From Cognatishimia sp. WU-CL00825 (GTDB lineage Bacteria > Pseudomonadota > Alphaproteobacteria > Rhodobacterales > Rhodobacteraceae), in NCBI RefSeq assembly GCF_040364665.1, contig NZ_BAABWX010000002.1, forward strand, positions 186,001 to 250,000: 64,000 nt of DNA, read 5' to 3'. Within the stretch, counting starts at the first letter, position 1. Each line of letters opens with the position of its first letter. This document shows positions 42,572-51,277 of this stretch, in pieces. The translations under genes and the position numbers were made by a program. The notes beneath the pieces are model-generated. The model was not told the origin of the DNA and searched no databases. It saw only the letters and a program-made list of their open reading frames with translations.

Positions 42572-44082
42572 CAGACAAATTTGCCTTTCATCCAGGTAAA
42601 GCTGCGCTTGGCGGCGGGGAATTGAGCCAGGATCAGCGCGATATTGAGTGTGAGCAGAATCGCGGCACCGGGGCGCGAGATAAACACCGACATATCGCCG
42701 TCTGAAATCAGCAACGAGCGGCGGAAGGTTTCGTCAAACATGCCCCCAAGGATGACGCCGATCACCAGCGGGGCAATCGGATAGCGCATCAGGTTCATGA
42801 AAAAGGCCACAAGTCCAACACCCAGCATCAGGTATAGATCGTTGATACCGCCACCCACCGAAAAGCTGCCGATGGTGGTCAGGACCATGACAATCGGCAA
42901 AAAGATGGTTTGCGGGATGCGCAGGATCTTGATGAAGATCTTGGCAGTGAACAGCCCCATGATGAACATGGTCAGGCTGGCCAGAACCAGAATGGCAACC
43001 ACGCGCAGAATGATCGCCGGATCAATGGTAGGGCCGGGGATGATGTTGTTGATCTTGAAAGCGCCCATCAGGGCCGCAGCAGGGGGGGAGCCGGGGATGC
43101 CAAGCACCAAAAGCGGGATAAGCGCGCCGCCGATACAGGCATTGTTGGCTGTTTCAGAGCTGAGCAGACCTTCGAGGCTGCCTTTGCCGAATTGATCGCC
43201 TTCTTTAGAGACGGTTTTGCCGACTCCGTAGCTGACCCAGCCAGCCACATCTTCGCCCACGCCGGGCAAAGCACCCACGCCGGTGCCGATGACACCCGAG
43301 CGGCCGATGGTGGGCAGATAGCGTTTCACGGTTTTCAAATTCGGAACAATGCTGCCTTTGAGTTCAAGCAGTTTGCCCGCCTCGATATGGCGCATGCCTT
43401 CGATGATCTGCGGGATCGCAAAGGCCCCCATCAGGACGGGCACAACTTGAAACCCGGACAGCATGTATGACCAGCCAAAAGTGTAACGCGGTTCTGATAA
43501 CAGCGGGTCAAGTCCAACCATGGCCATGGCAAGGCCAACAAGGCCGGCAATCCAGCCTTTGATGACCAGATCTTCGCTCATCAATGTGCCGGAAAGCAGG
43601 ATACCAAAGAGGGCAAGTAGGGCTTTTTCCGGGCTGGCGATGTTTTTGGAAACCAGCAGCAGCAACCAGACAAAGATCAGCAGGGCAAAGGTGCCAATAA
43701 TGGTGCCGATAAAGCTGGCGGTTGTGGTCATGCCAAGCGCTTCGCCGCCACGACCAGCCTTGGCCAGCGGATAGCCATCCATGGCCGTGGCCGCACTGGC
43801 GGCGGTGCCGGGAATGTTCAGCAATATAGAGGGGTAAGAGCCACCATAGATCGCGCCAACATAGGCCCCAAGCAGGGCAATCAGCGAGTAATCCAGTGGG
43901 ATTTTGTTGCTAAAGAAGCCGGTGAGGATCGTGACCGCCAAGGTGGCTGTCAGGCCGGGCAGGGCCCCAAAAGTGATGCCCAGAAAAACAGAGGTGATCA
44001 GGTAAATATAAGTGAGCGGGTCGACCACAAGGTCCACCATCGCAACCCCAAAACCGGCCAGCTGTGAAAAGACGAATTCCAT
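42571..44082 (-). CDS. tctA: Tripartite tricarboxylate transporter, large membrane subunit
   Basis: The 503-residue polytopic protein carries TctA hallmarks: FGALPGLTATLAVTILTGF, YVGAIYGGSYPSILLNIPGT with AASAATAMDGYPLAKAGRGG, and the second-half repeat ALPGVGEDVAGWVSYG and IPGSPPAAALMGA. It forms the channel for sodium- or proton-driven uptake with TctB and the binding protein TctC. It is translated right after tctB (one base between). Confidence 0.96.
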   Translation of the reverse strand: MEFVFSQLAGFGVAMVDLVVDPLTYIYLITSVFLGITFGALPGLTATLAVTILTGFFSNKIPLDYSLIALLGAYVGAIYGGSYPSILLNIPGTAASAATAMDGYPLAKAGRGGEALGMTTTASFIGTIIGTFALLIFVWLLLLVSKNIASPEKALLALFGILLSGTLMSEDLVIKGWIAGLVGLAMAMVGLDPLLSEPRYTFGWSYMLSGFQVVPVLMGAFAIPQIIEGMRHIEAGKLLELKGSIVPNLKTVKRYLPTIGRSGVIGTGVGALPGVGEDVAGWVSYGVGKTVSKEGDQFGKGSLEGLLSSETANNACIGGALIPLLVLGIPGSPPAAALMGAFKINNIIPGPTIDPAIILRVVAILVLASLTMFIMGLFTAKIFIKILRIPQTIFLPIVMVLTTIGSFSVGGGINDLYLMLGVGLVAFFMNLMRYPIAPLVIGVILGGMFDETFRRSLLISDGDMSVFISRPGAAILLTLNIALILAQFPAAKRSFTWMKGKFV

Positions 44083-44083
44083 G

Positions 44084-44830
44084 TTACCGGCTCCAGAGCG
44101 GTTTGAGGTTTACGTAGTAGTTGTATTCGATCTGGCTAAAGATCAGGCCGGTGCGGTTTGGCACATTTTGACGGAAGCCAAAGGCCATGGCGCAGACCAG
44201 AATAAACGGTGCTAACACGCTGAGCAGGGGCACAAGCCGCGCTACCTTGTCGGATTTGGATTTGGCGAGAGACACCAGAACAAGACCGATCCAGAGCAGC
44301 AAAACCACCCAATCGTCACCATGGGCTTTCCATTGGGACTGGGGCAGATGCGTGACAAAGGCATAAAGCCCAGCGGCAAAGACAAAGAGAGACGAGGTGA
44401 CCATGCGGTCCCGGTGCCCGCCGCGATACCCATAGATCAACGCGGTGATCAAAAGCGCGGAGCTGATGATAAAGTCGACCCGTGGCACCAGCCCCACAAT
44501 ATAGCCGGTTAAAATGGCTGCAATTGTGGTAAAGCGCAGCGCTTCGTTCTTGTCCCAGCCAAGCCCAATAGAACTAAGCGCGTGCTGTGCCCCACCGGCT
44601 TTGATGGCAATGACAAACAGCACAATGGACAGCACAAGCATGCCGCCAAAAATGCCCAGCGGCACCAGCGCGGCGGAATTGAACCAATCCGCGCTGACGC
44701 CTGCTCGGTTTGCGCCAAACAGTGGAATTTGTGATGTTTTCCAAAGAAAAAACAGAGATAGGAAGAAAAGGCCTATCGCTGACCAGAAATCGCGGGCCCG
44801 CAGCACCGTGATGTCGTCTGAATTATCCAA
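44084..44830 (-). CDS. tctB: Tripartite tricarboxylate transporter, small membrane subunit
   Basis: From the TTG at 44830 (behind GGGGAGA) the protein has about 248 residues with four to five hydrophobic helices, including RDFWSAIGLFFLSLFFLWKT and WFNSAALVPLGIFGGMLVLS. TctB is variable in sequence but is recognisable from the helix pattern and its place between tctC and tctA. A strong hairpin separates it from tctC. Confidence 0.9.
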   Translation of the reverse strand: MDNSDDITVLRARDFWSAIGLFFLSLFFLWKTSQIPLFGANRAGVSADWFNSAALVPLGIFGGMLVLSIVLFVIAIKAGGAQHALSSIGLGWDKNEALRFTTIAAILTGYIVGLVPRVDFIISSALLITALIYGYRGGHRDRMVTSSLFVFAAGLYAFVTHLPQSQWKAHGDDWVVLLLWIGLVLVSLAKSKSDKVARLVPLLSVLAPFILVCAMAFGFRQNVPNRTGLIFSQIEYNYYVNLKPLWSR

Positions 44831-44851
44831 AGTGTTCTCCCCAAATAGAAA

Positions 44852-44872
44852 AGGGCGCCACAGGGGCGCCCT
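44852..44872 (-). terminator. Attenuator-like hairpin between tctC and tctB
   Basis: AGGGCGCC and GGCGCCCT form a perfect 8-bp stem with the 5-base loop ACAGG; on the minus strand it is followed by TTTTC. It should reduce read-through into tctBA and so raise the ratio of binding protein to membrane subunits. Confidence 0.75.
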
Positions 44873-44887
44873 CGTCACTGATTGTGA

Positions 44888-45895
44888 TTAAGGCTTGGCG
44901 ATGCCAAGAGACATTGGATCAACGGTTGCTGCACCCAGATCTTTCAAAGTGTAGGCAAATGTTGCTTCGAGTGTTTCAAACAATTTCTGTGCTTCTTCAC
45001 CATATTGTCCACCCACATCATAGTTGTTGGCAGAGGCCCATGTTGCAACGGTGTCAGAGGCGATGGCCATTTCAAACGCTGCGCCAAGCTTGGCTTTGAC
45101 GGCGTCATCCGCAGAGCTGTGGACTGCAAAACCAATGGCCTGTTTCAGCGGCAGATACTTGTCCAGACCTTCATAGGCTGAGAAGGCAGACGGCACGGTT
45201 TTGCCTGCAATTTCAACAGAGTCTGGTGTCAGCATTGCCAGTGGCTTCAGTTGACCACCTTCGATCAAAGCCGCTTGTTCTGCCAGCGAGGTCACAACCA
45301 GCGCAACTTCGCCCGCCATGGCGGCTTCTTGGCCAGGTGCAGAGCCTTTATAAGGCACGAATTTGAATTCGGCACCCGCGCCCTGTTGGATGGCCAGCAG
45401 GTTCAGGTGGTGAATGGAACCGGCCCCGGATGCGGCCGCAGGAATTGTGCCAGGCGCGGCTTTGGCCGCATCTACCAGTTCCTGGATGGTGTTATAGGGG
45501 CTGTTGGCTGGCACTGAGATCAGGTCAGGAGAGCCACCGACGATGAAAGGATACCAGTAATCAAACTTTTGATCCCAGCCGCCTTGGACCGCTGCGGTCA
45601 CATTGGATTCTGAGAGACCGACCAAAGTGTAGCCGTCGTCGGCCTGATTCTGCACATAAACCATGCCGTTTGACCCGGCGACGCCACCGGTTTGGTTGAT
45701 CACGTTGATCGAGACCGGCAGGTGTTTTTCCATTTCGGCCATGATCATGCGGTTGATGGTGTCGGTGCCACCGCCTGCGCCCCATACAACAGCCGTTGTA
45801 ATGTCGCGGTACGGGTATTCTTGGGCTGTGGCAGCGGTGCCGAAACCTGCAACCACTGCGGTCACAGCTGCGATTCTGCTCAGTGTGAATTTCAT
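44888..45895 (-). CDS. tctC: Tripartite tricarboxylate transporter substrate-binding protein
   Basis: A 335-residue periplasmic binding protein with a signal peptide (MKFTLSRIAAVTAVVAGFGT AATAQ region) and Bug/TctC motifs: AVVWGAGGGTDTINRMIMAE, VINQTGGVAGSNGMVYVQNQ, YTLVGLS and the C-terminal AAFEMAIASDTVATWAS. TctC-like proteins bind di- and tricarboxylates or related organic acids. It is first in the tctCBA-ABM-MBL operon, opposite the dehydrogenase operon. The frame runs back to 46072 but that part overlaps the divergent gene. Confidence 0.95.
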   Translation of the reverse strand: MKFTLSRIAAVTAVVAGFGTAATAQEYPYRDITTAVVWGAGGGTDTINRMIMAEMEKHLPVSINVINQTGGVAGSNGMVYVQNQADDGYTLVGLSESNVTAAVQGGWDQKFDYWYPFIVGGSPDLISVPANSPYNTIQELVDAAKAAPGTIPAAASGAGSIHHLNLLAIQQGAGAEFKFVPYKGSAPGQEAAMAGEVALVVTSLAEQAALIEGGQLKPLAMLTPDSVEIAGKTVPSAFSAYEGLDKYLPLKQAIGFAVHSSADDAVKAKLGAAFEMAIASDTVATWASANNYDVGGQYGEEAQKLFETLEATFAYTLKDLGAATVDPMSLGIAKP

Positions 45896-45945
45896 TTTGT
45901 CATTCCTCCCAAAGGTAATGCGTTTTGTGTTGCATTTAATTGCGT

Positions 45946-45963
45946 ATGCGTTAATTAATGCAT
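45946..45963. promoter_or_regulatory. 18-bp near-palindrome in tctC/dehydrogenase promoter region
   Basis: ATGCGTTAATTAATGCAT matches its own reverse complement at 16 of 18 positions. It is the most symmetric element in the 133-bp region shared by the two divergent operons. Related half-sites (TTGCGTATGCG; TAATGCGTTTT) lie beside it. The local GntR protein is the best candidate to bind here. Confidence 0.6.
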
Positions 45964-46028
45964 TGTCAACTTTTGGATCAAAAAATCCACACACAAACCA
46001 AAACCAACCGGAAGGAAGTGGTGGCGAT

Positions 46029-47120
46029 ATGGGAACTACATTTGAGATCGCGGTATTTGAGGGAGACGGCATTGGCCCAGAAATTACAGGCCCAACGGTC
46101 GATATCCTGCGCCGTATGTCAGATGCCTCTGACGCCTATGCGCTGACATTCACCGATGCTCCGGCGGGGGCCGCGCATTACGCGAAAACCGGCGAATCAC
46201 TGCCAGAGGCATCGATGGACATTGCCCGCCGGTCTGACGCGATTCTGTTGTCGGCCATGGGGTTGCCGGAGGTGCGCTATGCAGATGGGACGGAAATTTC
46301 ACCACAAATTGACCTGCGCAAAGCGTTGACGCTTTTTGCGGGTGTGCGTCCGGTGACGGTACGGGCGGGGCAAAATACCCCGTTGAATATGCCCGAGGGC
46401 AAAGAGATTGATTTTGTCCTGATCCGCGAAAGCACTGAAGGGCTGTTTTATACCCAAGGCAGCGGCGAAGTGACAGAAAACGAAGCGCGCGAAACGCTTT
46501 TGATCACGCGGGATATTTCGGAAAAACTGTTCAAGTTTACCTTTGAGCTGGCGCAAAACCGTAAAAACGCCGGGCGTGGAACAGGGCGTGTCACCTGTGT
46601 TGACAAGGCCAATGTGTTCCGAGCATTTGCCTTTTTCCGCGAGATGTTTGACGTTGAAGCCAAGAGGCACCCAGAATTGTCGGCTGACCACGCTTATGTG
46701 GATGCGACCGCGCTTTGGATGGTGCAGAAACCTTGGGATTTTGATGTTTTGGTCACCGAAAACATGTTTGGCGATATCCTTTCTGACCTTGGCGCTGGGC
46801 TGATGGGCGGGCTGGGATTGGCACCGTCTGCAGATATTGGCTTGGAGAATGCGGTATTTCAGCCTTGTCATGGTTCTGCGCCTGACATCGCGGGACAGGG
46901 TCTAGCCAATCCACATGCGATGATTTTGTCGGCGGCCATGATGCTGGATTGGTTGGGGATCAAACACGACAACCCAGCCTTATTGGCAGATGGCAAACGT
47001 CTGCGCGAGGCGGTCGAGAACGTGGTTGCGGACGGCCGGGTTTTGACGCGTGATCTTGGCGGGTCCGCAGGCACGCAAGACGCGGCTGCGGCGGTCTTGG
47101 ACAGTTTGTTTGTGGCATGA
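46029..47120 (+). CDS. Isocitrate/isopropylmalate dehydrogenase family protein
   Basis: The 363-residue enzyme (ATG 46029) shows the beta-decarboxylating dehydrogenase pattern: AVFEGDGIGPEITGPTVDIL, LRKALTLFAGVRPV (substrate arginines), LIRESTEGLFY, DKANVFRAFAFFREMF (lysine), VDATALWMVQKPWDFDVLVT, ENMFGDILSDLGAGLMGGLG and PCHGSAPDIAGQGLANP. It oxidises and decarboxylates a 2-hydroxyacid bearing a 3-carboxylate. It is not part of a leucine operon here, so tartrate, malate or a related acid is more likely than isopropylmalate. The Gfo gene overlaps by 4 bp. Confidence 0.9.
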   Translation: MGTTFEIAVFEGDGIGPEITGPTVDILRRMSDASDAYALTFTDAPAGAAHYAKTGESLPEASMDIARRSDAILLSAMGLPEVRYADGTEISPQIDLRKALTLFAGVRPVTVRAGQNTPLNMPEGKEIDFVLIRESTEGLFYTQGSGEVTENEARETLLITRDISEKLFKFTFELAQNRKNAGRGTGRVTCVDKANVFRAFAFFREMFDVEAKRHPELSADHAYVDATALWMVQKPWDFDVLVTENMFGDILSDLGAGLMGGLGLAPSADIGLENAVFQPCHGSAPDIAGQGLANPHAMILSAAMMLDWLGIKHDNPALLADGKRLREAVENVVADGRVLTRDLGGSAGTQDAAAAVLDSLFVA

Positions 47121-48148
47121 GTTTTGAACGCAACATCAGAGTAGCCTGTGTGGGTGCGGGCTATTTCAGCCAGTTCCACTATGGCAGCTGGGCCCGTATG
47201 GCGCGTGTGGATCTGGTTGGATCCTGCAATCGAGAGATCACGAAGGCACAGGCCACGGGCCTGCCGGCCTATAATGATCTGGAGGTGATGATTGCCGAGC
47301 AGAAACCAGATCTGCTGGACATCATCCTGCCCCCGGTGGCCCATGCCGCCACTATACGACAAGCCTTGGCGCAGGGCATCAAATGGATGATCTGTCAAAA
47401 GCCGTTCTGTCAGGATCTTGCCGAAGCGAAAGCGATTATTGCCGAAGCAGAGGCGGTCGGGGCCACCATTGTGGTGCATGAAAACTTTCGGTTTCAGCCG
47501 TGGTATCGCGCCATCAAAGATCTGTTGGACGGCCAGCGGATCGGCACTTTGCAACAGGCGACCTTTCGGTTGCGTCCGGGCGACGGTCAAGGGCCCGAGG
47601 CCTATTTGCAGCGGCAGCCGTATTTTCAGGATATGCCAAAGTTTCTGGTGCATGAAACCGCGGTGCATTGGGTGGATACCTTTCGGTATCTGTTGGGCAA
47701 CCCCACGGCTGTCTACGCGGATTTGCGCCGGATGAACCCGGTGATTGCCGGTGAAGACGCGGGCTATATCCTGTTTGACCACCCAAATCAGGTGCGCGCC
47801 CTATTTGATGGCAACCGCCACCTTGACCATGCGGCGGATAATTTGCGTCGCACAATGGGCGAGGCGATCTTTGAAGGCACCGAGGGGGTGATCGCGCTTT
47901 ACGGCGACGGCAGTGTGACTTTGCGGCGTTTTGGCAGCACCGATGAAGCACAGATAAAAGCGGCGGATACCTGGGACGGATTTGGCGGTGATTGCGTTCA
48001 TGCCTTGCAAACCCACGTTATTTCAGGCTTGTTTGGGGAAACGCAGTTGGAAAACCAAGCTTTGGACTATATCAAGGTTATTGAGATTGAAGAGGCGATT
48101 TATACCTCTGCACGGATCGAAAAGAAAATCGCTCTGGGGGACACTTGA
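47117..48148 (+). CDS. Gfo/Idh/MocA-family oxidoreductase
   Basis: A 343-residue NAD(P)-dependent enzyme: Rossmann GAGYFSQFHYGSWARM (residues 12-27), then CQKPFCQD where family members usually have EKP, VVHENFRFQPWYRAIKDLL and FLVHETAVHWVDTFRYLLG with the catalytic His. The glutamine instead of glutamate before the catalytic lysine is a small departure. The family acts on sugars, inositols, amino alcohols or related hydroxy compounds. It is second in the dehydrogenase-Gfo-GntR operon. Confidence 0.88.
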   Translation: MSFERNIRVACVGAGYFSQFHYGSWARMARVDLVGSCNREITKAQATGLPAYNDLEVMIAEQKPDLLDIILPPVAHAATIRQALAQGIKWMICQKPFCQDLAEAKAIIAEAEAVGATIVVHENFRFQPWYRAIKDLLDGQRIGTLQQATFRLRPGDGQGPEAYLQRQPYFQDMPKFLVHETAVHWVDTFRYLLGNPTAVYADLRRMNPVIAGEDAGYILFDHPNQVRALFDGNRHLDHAADNLRRTMGEAIFEGTEGVIALYGDGSVTLRRFGSTDEAQIKAADTWDGFGGDCVHALQTHVISGLFGETQLENQALDYIKVIEIEEAIYTSARIEKKIALGDT

Positions 48149-48822
48149 ACCAAGCCGCATCCAAATCTTTGTCAAATTCACAGCGCGCCTTGCGCGAGCT
48201 GCGTAAAATGATTTTTTCAGGCGAATTGGCCGGCGGAACGGATCACCTTGAAAGCGAATTGGCCGAACAATTGGGCATGTCGCGTACGCCGGTGCGCGAA
48301 GCGGCGCTTACATTGGAAAACCAAGGACTGCTAGAGCTGCGTCCGCGCAAGGGGGTGCGGATATTGCCTCTGTCCCCAAGCGATATGCGCGAGATCTATG
48401 AAGTGCTGACAGAGCTGGAAAGCCTGGCGGCTGAGCAAGCGGCCAAACGCGGCTATGACGCCGCGGCGCTAGGTAATCTTGCGCGGGCCATTGAGGATAT
48501 GGATCTGGCGATCGCCGAACAGGCGCTAGAGGCTTGGGCCGAGGCGGATGACCGTTTTCACGCGGAATTGGTGCGCTTGGGCGGCAACAGCCGGGTGAAT
48601 ACCATATTTCATATGATGAACGATCAGGTGCGGCGCGCGCGTATGACAACATTGTTCATTCGTCCGCTGCCGACAAAGTCAAACGCGGACCATCGTGCGG
48701 TTTATGAAGCCATCAAGAATGGCGACGCACAGACGGCACGCACACGGCATCGCGAACATCGTCAGCACGCCAAAGATATATTGATAGAGTTGATCGAGAA
48801 GCACCGGTTGAGCCGCCTTTAA
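48145..48822 (+). CDS. GntR-family (FCD) transcriptional regulator
   Basis: The 225-residue protein has a GntR winged HTH (DHLESELAEQLGMSRTPVRE AALTLENQG region) and an FCD domain with AEADDRFHAELVRLGGNSRV and NADHRAVYEAI and RTRHREHRQHA metal-ligand histidines. It starts at TTG 48145, overlapping the Gfo stop by 4 bp. FCD regulators sense organic acids, which fits a transporter operon for a carboxylate. It probably represses both divergent operons through the palindrome at 45946-45963. Confidence 0.9.
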   Translation: MNQAASKSLSNSQRALRELRKMIFSGELAGGTDHLESELAEQLGMSRTPVREAALTLENQGLLELRPRKGVRILPLSPSDMREIYEVLTELESLAAEQAAKRGYDAAALGNLARAIEDMDLAIAEQALEAWAEADDRFHAELVRLGGNSRVNTIFHMMNDQVRRARMTTLFIRPLPTKSNADHRAVYEAIKNGDAQTARTRHREHRQHAKDILIELIEKHRLSRL

Positions 48823-49171
48823 GGCGCTGCTGTGGGACCGAGAGGGACGTTTTGCAGAGTGATCTAAGTGTTTTCCCCATCGCATAGGCCGGGTTTGACC
48901 AAGTGAAGTCACGTGTCGAACGTTAGTGGCTTGTCAACAATTTGCGGCTCTATTAAGCATCGTTTCGAGACGTGCAACAATTTGCCTCACTAATTTTGGG
49001 AGAATTTTTAGCAACAACTCCCCCTCTTTTTTTGAACTCTTTGAAATTAAACATAATTCACGTTTTGCCTTGCTCAGCAGGGGCCTGCCCATTGAAATTC
49101 GAATCCTTCACGGAATTCTGCGAACGTGTTAGGACAAACCCATATTATTGAAGTGCCTGGAAGGACCGATC
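48823..49171. other. Gene-free stretch between gntR and galU
   Basis: No credible gene. It contains an 11-bp direct repeat CAACAATTTGC (48935-48945 and 48975-48985, 40 bp apart) and a weak hairpin GGGAG...CTCCC (48998-49022) followed by a CU-rich run and seven T residues (49026-49033), which could terminate a small transcript. The galU promoter should be in the last 100 bp. Confidence 0.5.
48998..49033 (+). terminator. Possible weak terminator or sRNA 3' end
   Basis: GGGAG (48998-49002) and CTCCC (49018-49022) can pair across a 15-base loop; CCTC and then seven T residues follow. The stem is short, so confidence is low. Confidence 0.35.
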
Positions 49172-50065
49172 ATGCACAAGAAAGTCACAAAAGCTATTTT
49201 TCCAGTTGCTGGCCTCGGCACACGTTTTTTACCAGCGACAAAATCTGTTCCAAAAGAAATCATGACATTGGTTGATCGTCCGTTGATCCAATATGCGATC
49301 GACGAAGCACGGGCCGCCGGAATTACCGAATTTATTTTTGTGACCTCGCGCGGCAAAGGCGCCTTGGAAGACTATTTTGATCATTCGCCAACTTTGGAAG
49401 CAGAGCTTGAGCGCAAAGGCAAAACAGACCTAATGGAAGTCTTGCAAGATACTTATATGGATTCTGGTGCGGTGGCCTATGTGCGCCAGCACAAGGCGAT
49501 GGGTCTGGGTCACGCCGTGTGGTGTGCGCGTCGCCTGATTGGCAACGAGCCAGTAGCTGTATTGTTGCCCGATGACGTGATTGCGTCAGATACACCTTGT
49601 CTTAAGCAGATGGTCGAAGCTTATGAGCAAACTGGTGGCAACGTTGTGGCAGCGATGGAAGTGCCTTCTGAGCGCACTTCGTCCTATGGCGTGTTGGACG
49701 TCAAAGAAGACATGGGCAATATGGTGTCGGTGAAAGGCATGGTTGAAAAACCAGAAGCCGGTACAGCGCCATCGAATTTGGCTGTGATTGGCCGCTATAT
49801 CCTGACGCCAGATGTGCTGGGTCATCTTGACACAATGGAAGAGGGTGCAGGTGGCGAGATCCAGTTGACCGATGCCATTGCCAAAGAAATTCAGGCCTCT
49901 GACAATGTATATGGCTTCCGTTTCCGCGGACAGCGTTTCGATTGCGGCTCTAAAGCAGGCTTCTTGCAAGCGACGGTGGCATTTGGCCTGGCGCGCGAAG
50001 AGTTGAAAGACGAGCTGCAAGGGTATTTGAATGAACTGGCGGCGGTGAAACAAGCCGCAGAATAA
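49172..50065 (+). CDS. galU: UTP-glucose-1-phosphate uridylyltransferase
   Basis: A 297-residue nucleotidyltransferase with AIFPVAGLGTRFLPATKSVP KEIMTLVDRP region at the N-terminus, VRQHKAMGLGHAVWCAR, AVLLPDDVI and MVEKPEAGTAPSNLAVIGRY. These identify GalU, which makes UDP-glucose for exopolysaccharide, lipopolysaccharide and glycolipids. ATG 49172 has AAGGA upstream; the extra 8 codons upstream lack support. galE follows by 20 bp, so the pair supplies UDP-glucose and UDP-galactose. Confidence 0.96.
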   Translation: MHKKVTKAIFPVAGLGTRFLPATKSVPKEIMTLVDRPLIQYAIDEARAAGITEFIFVTSRGKGALEDYFDHSPTLEAELERKGKTDLMEVLQDTYMDSGAVAYVRQHKAMGLGHAVWCARRLIGNEPVAVLLPDDVIASDTPCLKQMVEAYEQTGGNVVAAMEVPSERTSSYGVLDVKEDMGNMVSVKGMVEKPEAGTAPSNLAVIGRYILTPDVLGHLDTMEEGAGGEIQLTDAIAKEIQASDNVYGFRFRGQRFDCGSKAGFLQATVAFGLAREELKDELQGYLNELAAVKQAAE

Positions 50066-50085
50066 CACTTAGGACAAAGCAAACG

Positions 50086-51078
50086 ATGAACAAGAATGTT
50101 CTGGTAACAGGCGGCGCGGGCTATATTGGCTCGCACGCCTGTAAAGCGTTGCGAGAGGCGGGTTTTGTGCCCGTAACTTTCGACAATTGCTCGACTGGAT
50201 GGGCAGAAGCCGTCAAATTCGGACCCCTAGAGCGTGGTGATCTTTTGGATCGCGCGCGTCTCGACGAGGTCTTTGCGCAGTATCAGCCAATTGCTGTGAT
50301 GCATTTTGCCGCCCTCAGTCAGGTGGGCGAAAGCATGCAGGAACCGGGCCGATATTGGCGGGATAACGTCACTGGAGCCTTGAACCTTGCCGAGGCCGCG
50401 GTGGCTGCTGGCTGTCTTGACTTTGTCTTTTCTTCAACCTGTGCAACTTATGGCGATCAAGACAATGTGGTGCTGGATGAAAACAGCCAACAATTGCCGA
50501 TCAATGCCTATGGGGCCTCAAAGCGGGCCATCGAAGACATCCTAAGTGATTTCGAGGCCGCCTATGGGCTGCGCAGCGTGATTTTTCGCTATTTCAACGT
50601 GGCAGGGGCGGACCCTGATGCCGAGGTGGGCGAATTTCACCAGCCGGAAACGCATTTGATCCCGCTGATGCTGGATGCGATTGATGGAAAGCGTGATGCG
50701 CTGACGATTTTTGGCACAGATTATGACACGCCTGACGGAACCTGTATTCGCGACTATGTGCATGTCTGCGATCTGGTCGACGCGCATGTTCTGGGCTTGA
50801 AATGGCTGAAAGATGGCAAAGACAGCCGGGTGTTTAATCTGGGTACAGGCGACGGGTTTTCGGTACGTCAGGTGATTTCACACAGCCATGCGGTGACCAA
50901 TCGGGATGTTCCCTATGTCGAAGGCGCGCGGCGTGCCGGTGATTGCACGAAACTTGTATCTGGCTCGACCCGCGCAGTTGCGGAACTGGGATGGGAACCG
51001 AAACGCTCTAATTTGCAGGCCATGATCAAAGATGCCTGGCGCTGGCACCAAAAAACTGAAGCGCATTACAAAGCTTAG
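50086..51078 (+). CDS. galE: UDP-glucose 4-epimerase
   Basis: A 330-residue short-chain dehydrogenase-type enzyme: NAD motif TGGAGYIGSHACKALREAG (8-26), FSSTCATYGD with the catalytic Ser/Thr, YGASKRAIEDIL with Tyr and Lys, and FRYFNVAGADPDAEVGE. It interconverts UDP-glucose and UDP-galactose. It forms an operon with galU and is followed by a strong terminator. Confidence 0.95.
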   Translation: MNKNVLVTGGAGYIGSHACKALREAGFVPVTFDNCSTGWAEAVKFGPLERGDLLDRARLDEVFAQYQPIAVMHFAALSQVGESMQEPGRYWRDNVTGALNLAEAAVAAGCLDFVFSSTCATYGDQDNVVLDENSQQLPINAYGASKRAIEDILSDFEAAYGLRSVIFRYFNVAGADPDAEVGEFHQPETHLIPLMLDAIDGKRDALTIFGTDYDTPDGTCIRDYVHVCDLVDAHVLGLKWLKDGKDSRVFNLGTGDGFSVRQVISHSHAVTNRDVPYVEGARRAGDCTKLVSGSTRAVAELGWEPKRSNLQAMIKDAWRWHQKTEAHYKA

Positions 51079-51106
51079 GCTTGTGACTGCAAATCTGGTT
51101 TCAATG

Positions 51107-51141
51107 TCGCCCCTCCTGTTCTGGATGGGCGATTTTTTTTC
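51107..51141 (+). terminator. Rho-independent terminator after galE
   Basis: TCGCCC (51107-51112) pairs with GGGCGA (51127-51132), and eight T residues follow immediately. Confidence 0.85.
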
Positions 51142-51277
51142 CTAAACGAACGGTTTGGGCGGACGGGCGCAAAAAACGACGATTTTCAAGCCGGAATTGA
51201 CGCAAATTCAGCTGTTTTGCCCAATGGCTTCTACTAGGGCTGGTTCAAAGGCAATTCTCATTAGCGAAGAAGAGACC

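Noticed and set aside
45663..46028. N-terminal extension of the isopropylmalate-type dehydrogenase
   Set aside because: The extra 122 codons overlap the divergent tctC gene and its promoter; the family start fits ATG 46029.
45896..46072. N-terminal extension of tctC
   Set aside because: The extra residues precede a perfect signal peptide at 45895 and overlap the divergent operon.
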